DNA from: CAYGYG01 sp964354155 | GTDB lineage: Bacteria > Hydrothermota > Tepidihabitantia > SM23-42 > CAYGYG01 | DNA length: 64,000 nt | Direction: 5' to 3' | Assembly (NCBI GenBank): GCA_964354155.1 | Contig: CAYGYG010000001.1 | Span: forward strand, 163,916 to 227,915 | Part shown: positions 1 to 7,136 of the stretch, one piece after another | Layout: the number at the start of each line of letters is the position of its first letter | Position numbering within the stretch: the first letter of the stretch is position 1 | Position numbers and translations under genes: made by a program | Notes under the pieces: generated by a model | Seen by the model: the letters and a program-made list of their open reading frames with translations, nothing else | What the model was told of the DNA's origin: nothing | The model's database searches: none

Positions 1-1176
1 TCTTGTTGGTTCTTTCACGGCATACCGTATGATGGTCGTCCCGCTGAACGGGTTGGGCTGATTCTGGTACAGCACAATACCGTCAACGCGTTCCGCACGC
101 TCTTCTTCAACTCCGGATGGATTCTGAATCCTGATCAGGTTGATGTCCATGGTGCCGAGATTATAAGGGGCCTGCGCCGCGGTCCTGATGTGTGCCGCGT
201 CTTTGGCGGGCAAACCGCGCCGGGCACGTTCCGCATCGATTATTTGCTCGCCCTGGTAGTCGATGGCAACCGGGTCTCGTGACATAAGAAGACTATCCGG
301 CGTATTCTTGGGTGCGAAAGTCAACCATGACTGGGGACTGCCGCCCGGTCCGCCGTTATAGATACCGAAGAGACCGTCGACGATGAAGATCTTTTCCTGT
401 TTATTCAGGACATCCCTTATCTGCTGGTTGAGCGACGGGATTTCCGGGCTGTTATTGCCGTCGCCGGCGCCGCACGGGACCGGGTTGCACGAGCCGTAGT
501 GGTTTTTCAGGCAGAAAGTCATGGCTGGTGCCCCGTGGTCTTTGAGGCAGGCGACGTTGATCATGTAGTTCGAGAGCGCCGACATGATCCGGCTCGGCTG
601 GACGCTGATCGTGCCGCTGTCCCGCTGGATGGTCAAGGGTCGGGTTGCGTCATACCCGATACCGGTCTGGTTTGTGCCGAATACCCGGTGCTGGGTGGGC
701 GTGCCGCCGGTGTAGATTGTGTAGCCGGCTCCGGTCAGTTCACCATTGGTCCGGTCCCATATGATAGCGTTGTTCCGGATGAAGTTCTGGCCGCCGATGT
801 TCATCTGAGCCAGCCCATTGATCACGGTCTCGACCAGGAGCCGATGCGACGAGAGCGCACTATTTATGCAGTTGACTTTGATGCAGATCACGCTGGCGGT
901 AGTAATACCCGGAAAGAGGGAGCGCCAGGCGTCACCGAGGTTGGATATACCGGTCAGGCGGCGCATCGATGTATCCATCATTATCTGCACGATGGACTGG
1001 TTGATCGTCGTTCCGGTAGTGGCCGCAACATCATTGCACCAGATGACATCGCTGGCCGGCAGAAGCTTACCCGGCTTCTGCTTACTATCGGCAAAAAGCC
1101 CGGGCACAACTGCCGCACCCGCGGCGCCGGCCGCAAGCTTCTTCAAGAAATCACGACGAGAAATCGGCTTGCTCAT
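1..1176 (-). CDS. Tat-exported DUF362-family protein with sorting tail (partial)
   Basis: The frame is open from an ATG at 1176 to the window edge (392 codons, no stop), so the 3' end is missing. An AAGGAGG Shine-Dalgarno at 1181-1187 fixes the start. The N-terminus has a textbook twin-arginine motif (SRRDFLKK) followed by an Ala/Gly-rich hydrophobic stretch, so export by Tat as a folded protein is predicted. The middle (for example 'CLKDHGAPAMTFCLKNHYGS' and 'SRDPVAIDYQGEQII') matches the DUF362 family, whose biochemical role is unsettled and which is often linked to Fe-S proteins. The last visible residues (NQPNPFSGTTIIRY) begin a type IX/FlgD-like sorting domain. The gene lies 45 bp downstream of the C25 protease on the same strand, probably in one operon. 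The family call is from motif recall. Confidence 0.75.
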   Translation of the reverse strand, partial: MSKPISRRDFLKKLAAGAAGAAVVPGLFADSKQKPGKLLPASDVIWCNDVAATTGTTINQSIVQIMMDTSMRRLTGISNLGDAWRSLFPGITTASVICIKVNCINSALSSHRLLVETVINGLAQMNIGGQNFIRNNAIIWDRTNGELTGAGYTIYTGGTPTQHRVFGTNQTGIGYDATRPLTIQRDSGTISVQPSRIMSALSNYMINVACLKDHGAPAMTFCLKNHYGSCNPVPCGAGDGNNSPEIPSLNQQIRDVLNKQEKIFIVDGLFGIYNGGPGGSPQSWLTFAPKNTPDSLLMSRDPVAIDYQGEQIIDAERARRGLPAKDAAHIRTAAQAPYNLGTMDINLIRIQNPSGVEEERAERVDGIVLYQNQPNPFSGTTIIRYAVKEPTR

Positions 1177-1221
1177 AAACCTCCTTATGTTCAAATTTCT
1201 AATAGTTCAGTAACTCGATAG

Positions 1222-4200
1222 CTACTTCAAATAGATGATCTTCGCGACTGACGAGCCGCTCGGTTTCTCTATTTTGACAAAATAGACGCCATTGGGTAAA
1301 TCCAAAGGTTGCCACCGGACGCGTCCTTTGCCCTGGGTTTCCGCGCTGAATAGATTATCGACCAGCCGGCCCGAGGCGTCAAAGATGTCGATGGTCAGCC
1401 TTTCGCGAGTCGGCAGGCTGTAGGTTATGTTGACCGCCTTATAGAACGGACTCGGTGTGATGTTGACGGTGGGCACGTTAGTTATCCGGACGTAAGTCTC
1501 CTCTTCGATGCCGATATTCCGATCCCACCAGGATTGGGCACTATCCGAATTGATCAGCGCCAGGGTCGTATCATTGCCGCCGACCACGGCGTAGGCAACG
1601 CGGACCTTGCCGCCGACCGGCAGGTTAAACGGCCCGGCCGACGCGCAGATCGACCAATTGAACGCGCGGTCGCTGAAGCGCATTCTGATCAACCCGGAAA
1701 GGAAGCTGTCTTTCGCCGCTTCGGTCATCATCGTGGCGGGCAGCACGTAACGCGCGTGGTCAATCGCCGACAGATTCCGTGCGGCTCGGGGTTGGAGCAC
1801 CCGAATGCCGCAGACCGGGTACATCGTGGTTGACCGCCTCATGTAGATGAACCTTCGTACGCTGTCCGACCTCACGATATTGCTGGTCACGTTATTGTAG
1901 ACGTCGAAGTCAAACATCATGCCGGAGGAGAGGTTATTGATCGGATTCGTGCCGCGGTTGTAGTAGTCGAAGCAGACGATGACCCAGTCGTCATAACCCG
2001 GCTGGGACAGCGACAGACTCCACTGCTTGACTTCCAGGCCTTTGGGCGAAGCATGGTTGGCATCGTTGTACACCGCTTCATACTCTTCTTGCGCGGCCCG
2101 GGGCGGCAACACAGGCCGGAGCGAATCAACCACGCGGAAATCCTGGTTGATGGTGGTGTAGGGACGGCCGTAGAACCGGTCGACGACGTAATTGGCGTCA
2201 GTTCCGGCGAGCATGCTGGCGTACTGCAGGTTGCCATAAGATGATAGCTTCGAATACTTGAAACCAGAACCCTCACCATAAGGATAGGTTACGCCGAAAC
2301 TGCCATTGGTCGTTACCGTGAAGGCCGGGAGACAGGTGTCATGGTCAGCCCAGGCGAGTCGGGCGTCAGGCGGTACTCCGACGGTGAGTCTCAGGAAAGG
2401 TTCCCAGCCGCCCTCAGAAGCGGTCGCATTGACGAGGAACTCAATCCCGGTTCCCTGTGGGGTGGACGGAGACACGGTGAACCGATAGGTGTCACCGCGG
2501 CTCGTATCGCCGGCCGCGACATTGCCGTAAACGGAAGTCGAGTCGACGAAGCTGATGAAGCCGGAGCTGTTGCGCAGGCGGCCCTGGAGGTTCGTCGCGC
2601 CCGCGTTACCAGCATTCTTAAGCGTCATGTAGAAGTTGACAGTTTCGCCCGGATCAAGACGCCCGTTGTTGTTGCCGCCGGAATCGTCGATGCGGTGTGA
2701 CTGGTAGACGATACAGGGTCTCGGTGATCCCGAGCTCACGGTGCAGGTTCCCTCGTAGGGAATCAGGTCCTTGTACGTAACCGTGATGCTCAAGGCTCCG
2801 GTTGTAGTCGGGCTGACAAAAAGATCTATCCAGCCCTGACTGTTGGTCCGTCCAACCGCGTATACCTCAGTACCCTTCAGAGCACAGACTAGGGCATTGA
2901 CGACCGGCGTGCCGGAAAGAGTTGTTGTCACCCGGAGCATCTGAGGCGATGCGGGTATCGTGGCAACGTGGGTGACCGTTGGACGCCGTGGCGCGACACT
3001 GTACATGGGCAAATTGGGATCGCCAAACAGCGTGTTTTCGTAGACGCACCATCGGGTGGCCGCCTGGGACATTGCCATGTTCCGGCAATTGTCCTTTGCC
3101 ATATCGTGGGCGATGCCGACTTCAAAGGCCGATTTAAGCCAGAAGCATTTGTAGAATTCAAGATCGAGGATCTCCGAAGGTCCCAGCCCCGGTGGATAGC
3201 CAAGTCCGTAGCGGGAGTTGAGCATGTTCGCGACGCAGCCGCCGGTCGGACAGTTGACGAGACTCTCCGCGATGCAATCCTTGGCATCGAAACTGCCGAC
3301 GTCACAGTTGATGGCATTCATGATGTCCAATCGTATCCCGTTGGTCAGCGTGGGTATATGGCTCATGCTGAGCACGCTCAGCGACGTGTAGCTGCCGTGC
3401 GCCGCGATGTGGCAGAACTGATACCCGCGGTTTATCGAGTCCCGGGTCGCAGTCGAGGCCGGGTCTTTCAGTTTGGCTTTTTTCCAGGTCGGCGGAAAGT
3501 AACTAGCGATTATGTTGTTCGGAAATTCGCCGTGATAAGGCGAGAACAGCATCTGAGAGGGGAGGAGCAGTGACTTCACGTACGCCGTATCCGGATATTT
3601 CTCGAAGGTCGTATCTTTCCTGATGAATGTCGGCAGGTTTGTCGCGTTGTCGATCGGGGCGCGCCCGATGTAGACGTCGTGGAGTAGATCCACGGTGTCA
3701 CCCATCTCACCGAAAAGGCTGTTCCGGTTGCCGTCCCACGACCATTGCAGGTCGGCGTAGTACATGTCGGTAGGGATACTCCCGGTTATCGTGCTTTCTT
3801 CGATCACCAGCCTTGTCTTGCGGTCCGGCACAATCATGTCATCACCACCGAGCAGAACGTACTTTAGTCCCTTGGTGCGCCAGTAGTCGGCGATGAAGTT
3901 TCTGATCTTCTCCTGGTTGTCGCGGCCAGCATAGCGCGCATAGATCGAATCAGTCCCCATAACAACGGTGTTGATGCCTTTTTTGACCTTCCAGTTCTTG
4001 AAGGCGTCCCAGCTCGGAACGAGGGTCCGGCTCGTAATGATGACGTAATCGATCTCCCCGGCATCCAATTCCTTGACCTGAGGCGCCCAGGATGCTACGG
4101 CCTCAGGATTGGCTACCAATCCCTTGACCTCGCGGCCGAACAGCTCCTGCTGACTGGTCGTGAGGGCGACCGGTTCATGCCGGCCGGTCTCGTAGTGAAC

Positions 4201-4704
4201 GTTTAACGTAATACGATTGTAGAGAAGGAGATGTTTCTCGGATGGCAAATACTGAACCGGATAGAGCAAGACTCCGGCAATCCGGTAGCCGGAAAGGCTT
4301 CCCGAGGGGATCAGTTTGACGATTTCGGCCGGATAAGGGTTTGATGAACCATAGACCTTCTGATCCGGTTCGACAAAAGGATAGACATTCTTCGACGAGA
4401 ACGGTCTTATCGTCTGAACTGGATGGGGTAGATACTCACCAGGCAGAACCTGACTCTGACTCGAAACGACCTCCACTTTAGTCACTTCAGCGGTGGGGGG
4501 AATCAAGAAGCACAGACTGACCACGGGCAATAGCGGCTTGCCCTTTTCCCAGGTCGCGCCGTTTCTTTCCAATGTAACAAAGTCGTAGCCGTCGACCTTG
4601 GTAATTGTCAGGTCGCTTGCGGAAAACGAAATACTCTTGGTTACTATGCCGCCCAAGAGCAGGGCGGGCAGGATTACCGCCAGAACGAGCGCACGGTGCA
4701 GCAT
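1222..4704 (-). CDS. Gingipain-like C25 cysteine peptidase with C-terminal sorting domain
   Basis: This 1160-residue exported protease has an N-terminal signal peptide (MLHRALVLAVILPALLLGG) and a propeptide-like region to about residue 210. The caspase-like catalytic domain runs from about 215 ('DYVIITSR') to about 560. The expected catalytic pair is visible: His436 in 'AAHGSY' and Cys467 in 'INCDVGS', the gingipain arrangement. A CARDB/Ig-like segment follows near 665-750 ('GRLDPGETVNFYMTLKNAG'). The C-terminal 75 residues form a sorting tail ('PSPFYKAVNITYSL', 'IFDASGRLV', 'LPNGVYFVKIEK'). Start: ATG at 4704 with GGAGG just upstream. It probably acts at the cell surface or outside the cell after removal of the tail. 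A weak promoter (TTGACA at 4757-4762, 16 bp, TAAGCT at 4735-4740) lies next to the MITE insertion site. Confidence 0.88.
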   Translation of the reverse strand: MLHRALVLAVILPALLLGGIVTKSISFSASDLTITKVDGYDFVTLERNGATWEKGKPLLPVVSLCFLIPPTAEVTKVEVVSSQSQVLPGEYLPHPVQTIRPFSSKNVYPFVEPDQKVYGSSNPYPAEIVKLIPSGSLSGYRIAGVLLYPVQYLPSEKHLLLYNRITLNVHYETGRHEPVALTTSQQELFGREVKGLVANPEAVASWAPQVKELDAGEIDYVIITSRTLVPSWDAFKNWKVKKGINTVVMGTDSIYARYAGRDNQEKIRNFIADYWRTKGLKYVLLGGDDMIVPDRKTRLVIEESTITGSIPTDMYYADLQWSWDGNRNSLFGEMGDTVDLLHDVYIGRAPIDNATNLPTFIRKDTTFEKYPDTAYVKSLLLPSQMLFSPYHGEFPNNIIASYFPPTWKKAKLKDPASTATRDSINRGYQFCHIAAHGSYTSLSVLSMSHIPTLTNGIRLDIMNAINCDVGSFDAKDCIAESLVNCPTGGCVANMLNSRYGLGYPPGLGPSEILDLEFYKCFWLKSAFEVGIAHDMAKDNCRNMAMSQAATRWCVYENTLFGDPNLPMYSVAPRRPTVTHVATIPASPQMLRVTTTLSGTPVVNALVCALKGTEVYAVGRTNSQGWIDLFVSPTTTGALSITVTYKDLIPYEGTCTVSSGSPRPCIVYQSHRIDDSGGNNNGRLDPGETVNFYMTLKNAGNAGATNLQGRLRNSSGFISFVDSTSVYGNVAAGDTSRGDTYRFTVSPSTPQGTGIEFLVNATASEGGWEPFLRLTVGVPPDARLAWADHDTCLPAFTVTTNGSFGVTYPYGEGSGFKYSKLSSYGNLQYASMLAGTDANYVVDRFYGRPYTTINQDFRVVDSLRPVLPPRAAQEEYEAVYNDANHASPKGLEVKQWSLSLSQPGYDDWVIVCFDYYNRGTNPINNLSSGMMFDFDVYNNVTSNIVRSDSVRRFIYMRRSTTMYPVCGIRVLQPRAARNLSAIDHARYVLPATMMTEAAKDSFLSGLIRMRFSDRAFNWSICASAGPFNLPVGGKVRVAYAVVGGNDTTLALINSDSAQSWWDRNIGIEEETYVRITNVPTVNITPSPFYKAVNITYSLPTRERLTIDIFDASGRLVDNLFSAETQGKGRVRWQPLDLPNGVYFVKIEKPSGSSVAKIIYLK

Positions 4705-4774
4705 TTTGCCTCCTTATGAAGAGCGATTTAAAAAAGCTTATTCACATCGGGCGCTTTGTCAAGGAGATTATCAG

Positions 4775-5072
4775 CTAAGTCCTCTCCACTTCTTTCTAAC
4801 ACTACTTTTGCATTTTATAAAGAAGATAAAATTTAGGCTGGTGGTCTCATATTCGCCCGATAGTGCTTAGTCTCAAGAAAGCAAAGGTTGTTAATATTAG
4901 CCCAGTAAGTCAGAGGGCGGTCGCCACTCTCAGCCAGCGACCCTTAGGTCGCAGAGTGGCTTAGCTAATGCTCGTGGCTCAGATGAGCCTCACGGCGCCT
5001 AAAATCTATCTTTCTTTATTCTTACAAAAGTCGTGCAGTTCATACGTTGTAGGAAAAGTGGAGAGGAATCAG
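4775..5072. mobile_element. MITE-like element with 9-bp target site duplication
   Basis: The 298-bp non-coding element has inverted ends. The left end is CTAAGTCCTCTCCACTT (4775-4791) and the right end, read on the other strand, is CTGATTCCTCTCCACTT (5056-5072): 15 of 17 match. The similarity continues inwards over about 60 bp per arm, to TTTAGGC at 4838 on the left and GCCTAAA from 4997 on the right. The direct repeat GATTATCAG flanks it exactly (4766-4774 and 5073-5081), a 9-bp target duplication. The core holds two hairpins: 4923-4960 (GCCACTCT/AGAGTGGC outer, GCGACC/GGTCGC inner stem) and 4973-4994 (CGTG-GCTC/GAGC-CT-CACG). No coding frame is present. The CTGANTC ends and 9-bp duplication resemble IS4/IS50-group elements; that affiliation is inference. 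Confidence 0.82.
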
Positions 5073-5112
5073 GATTATCAGAGCGCAGGGGCGGCGCATC
5101 GCTCAAAAAGGA

Positions 5113-5140
5113 TTGACATTTGAATCACACAAGGTATAAT
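5113..5140 (+). promoter_or_regulatory. Sigma-70 promoter of the 5206 operon
   Basis: A perfect TTGACA (5113-5118) and perfect TATAAT (5135-5140) are separated by 16 bp. The leader to the ATG at 5206 is about 60 nt. The promoter starts only 31 bp after the right-hand target duplication of the MITE, so the insertion sits directly upstream of it. Confidence 0.85.
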
Positions 5141-5205
5141 TCCTTTCGGAATCTGCCGAACCTTACGGGCATTTATGTTAACGGTCAGAGAAAGAGAGGT
5201 TAACG

Positions 5206-5922
5206 ATGAAGCGGTTCGCGACGCTTGCTGCCCTGGCGGTGCTGTCTTTTTCGAGTTCCCTTTCGATGCTCAACATTGAGACCGGCTATGAGGTGGAGAC
5301 ACCTTCGGCCGAATTGGACATCTGGCACCGTTATGCCGGTGACTTGACTGAAGACCCGAAGAACACGGTGTTTGGCCTGGGGCTTGGGGCCAATACAGCC
5401 TTGGGGATGAAGGTCTTTGTTATGAACTTCGGCATATCTGGTGCTTACGCGATTCGAGCGCACGAGACCAGGGTCGGCGCCGACTACTACTTTAGGACAC
5501 CGTTTCTCAGTAACCGCCTGAACGTCGAATACTTCGGCTATCCGCAGGGGCCGGACCGAATTGACGGCATGTTTGCTGAAATCGTGATGCAGGCGGAACC
5601 GATCAGGGAGCGAGTCTACATGGCGGCTGACGTCGGCTACAACAATGAAACTGAGGACATTGGTTTAGGGTTTGGTCTTTCGGTCAAAGTCCTTGAAGAT
5701 ATCATGTATTTCAAGAGCGTAAACGTCGTGGCGGAGTACTTTTCTTTGAAGAGCGCAGCCGAGAACTCGTTCGCCGGCGGTGTGGCTTTGAAGACGCACG
5801 GTCATCAATTCATGGTTTGTGTCCAGAACTGTCAGGCGCCCTGGTCCCGGCATCTAATGTACGGGGCCAATGATCGCGCTCTGCGGCTTGGATTCAACAT
5901 CAAGCGTACAATCAGGATTTAG
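5206..5922 (+). CDS. Predicted exported envelope protein, unknown function
   Basis: This 238-residue protein has a signal peptide (MKRFATLAALAVLSFSSSLS), followed by alternating hydrophobic and polar short segments typical of an outer-membrane beta-barrel ('VFGLGLGANTALGMKVFVMNF', 'IGLGFGLSVKVLEDI', 'LRLGFNIKRTI'). It has no recognisable catalytic motif. Start ATG 5206 is preceded by a GAGAGG ribosome site and a consensus promoter at 5113-5140. It is the first gene of a plus-strand run with the 63-residue membrane protein (11-bp gap), the desulfhydrase and the C25-like protein. The barrel assignment is inference from residue pattern; I do not recognise a named family. Confidence 0.7.
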   Translation: MKRFATLAALAVLSFSSSLSMLNIETGYEVETPSAELDIWHRYAGDLTEDPKNTVFGLGLGANTALGMKVFVMNFGISGAYAIRAHETRVGADYYFRTPFLSNRLNVEYFGYPQGPDRIDGMFAEIVMQAEPIRERVYMAADVGYNNETEDIGLGFGLSVKVLEDIMYFKSVNVVAEYFSLKSAAENSFAGGVALKTHGHQFMVCVQNCQAPWSRHLMYGANDRALRLGFNIKRTIRI

Positions 5923-5933
5923 CTCTGAGAACA

Positions 5934-6125
5934 ATGGAAATCTATCGTCTTATAAAACCATTTGGTATCTTGACGTATGCCTTGGTTCTGTTTGCCGTGA
6001 TAAGCGGTCTGTTTCTACGCAAGCTGGGGCTCAGGCTGCAGCACCACAAGATCATCGCGCTGGTCGCGCTCATCCTGGCGACGCTGCACGGCATTTTGGT
6101 GCTGATTGTTCTGTTGGGAACGTAG
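5934..6125 (+). CDS. Small two-helix membrane protein
   Basis: This 63-residue protein is almost entirely two hydrophobic helices (about residues 8-27 and 40-61) joined by a short basic loop (RKLGLRLQHHK). His residues near the ends of the helices (HHK and 'ATLHGI') resemble half of a small cytochrome b/DUF4405-like bundle, but heme binding cannot be claimed. It starts 11 bp after the preceding gene and is followed 51 bp later by the desulfhydrase, so it is probably co-transcribed. No function is assigned. Confidence 0.6.
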   Translation: MEIYRLIKPFGILTYALVLFAVISGLFLRKLGLRLQHHKIIALVALILATLHGILVLIVLLGT

Positions 6126-6176
6126 TGCCGGCTCTTTTCAGACCGGGCCTGCGGAGCTTCGCATTCGGAGCGTGAA

Positions 6177-7136
6177 ATGAAGAAAATCAGGAAAGTCCAT
6201 ATCGCCAGTCTACCGACGCCAATTGAGGTGATGCGCGACTTCCCGCATCCGGCCACGATTTTCGTGAAGCGGGATGACCTTACCGGGCTGCTGACCAGCG
6301 GCAACAAGGTGCGCAAGCTCGAATACTCGCTGGCCGACGCCCTAAGCTACAAAGCCGACACGGTCATTACGTGCGGGGGCATCCAATCGAATCACTGCCG
6401 GGCGACGGTCGCCTGTTGCCGCATACTGGGATTGAACCCGGTTATCGTTCTGCGGGGCGAACCGGTGCAACCCTATGACGGCAACCTCCTGCTCAATCAG
6501 CTGCTGGGGTGTGAAATCAGGTACATCACGCGGCGGGAGTACGATCATGTTGACGATTTGATGGAATCAATGGCCGCGGAGCTCATGCGGCAGGGCAAGC
6601 ATCCTTACATAATTCCCGAAGGTGCTTCGAACGAAGTCGGTCTTCTCGGCTACATCGAGTGCATGGCTGAGATGAAAGAGTTCATCAAGCGGGAGCGGAT
6701 CGAGGCGGTGTATGTCGCCGTAGGATCAGGCGGCACTTATGCGGGCCTGCTGTTGGGCAGAGTCATCCACAAGGTTGATGTTGATGTGTTCGGTGTCATC
6801 ATCTGTGATACCGTCGAATTTTTCACCGAGAAGGTGTGCCGCATCGCTCAAGTCGCAGTTGACCGGTACGGCCTGGGCGCGGGAATTGATAAAGACGATG
6901 TCACGCTGGTTGACGGCTACATCGGCAAGGGTTACGGGATTCCTTATCGCGCCGAGATTGAGACGATCAAGAAGGTCGCGAAATTCGGCATCATTCTTGA
7001 CGTGGTTTACACGGGCAAGGCTTTCCACGGTATGCTGAATCACGCCAAGGCCTACAAGAAGGTTCTATTCATTCATACCGGGGGCATATTCAGCCTGTTC
7101 CCGTACCGGGAGGAATTCTATGGCCATCGGTCCTAA
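6177..7136 (+). CDS. dcyD: D-cysteine desulfhydrase / ACC deaminase-family PLP enzyme
   Basis: This 319-residue cytoplasmic enzyme of the fold-type II PLP family probably converts D-cysteine to pyruvate, sulfide and ammonia, or acts as an ACC deaminase-like lyase. The family signature 'KRDDLTGLLTSGNKVRKLEY' is present, with Lys44 (GNK) as the expected Schiff-base lysine. 'GGIQSNHCRATVA' supplies the substrate-carboxylate loop, and 'GSGGTYAGLL' binds the cofactor phosphate. Length is normal for the family (about 320-340). Start ATG 6177 follows a GGAGCGTGAA ribosome site. Its last 17 bp overlap the next gene. Substrate cannot be decided from sequence. Confidence 0.82.
   Translation: MKKIRKVHIASLPTPIEVMRDFPHPATIFVKRDDLTGLLTSGNKVRKLEYSLADALSYKADTVITCGGIQSNHCRATVACCRILGLNPVIVLRGEPVQPYDGNLLLNQLLGCEIRYITRREYDHVDDLMESMAAELMRQGKHPYIIPEGASNEVGLLGYIECMAEMKEFIKRERIEAVYVAVGSGGTYAGLLLGRVIHKVDVDVFGVIICDTVEFFTEKVCRIAQVAVDRYGLGAGIDKDDVTLVDGYIGKGYGIPYRAEIETIKKVAKFGIILDVVYTGKAFHGMLNHAKAYKKVLFIHTGGIFSLFPYREEFYGHRS

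Noticed and set aside
499..1221. 240-codon plus-strand frame at the window start
   Set aside because: It lies antisense to the Tat-exported DUF362 gene, whose signal motif, ribosome site and tail are convincing.
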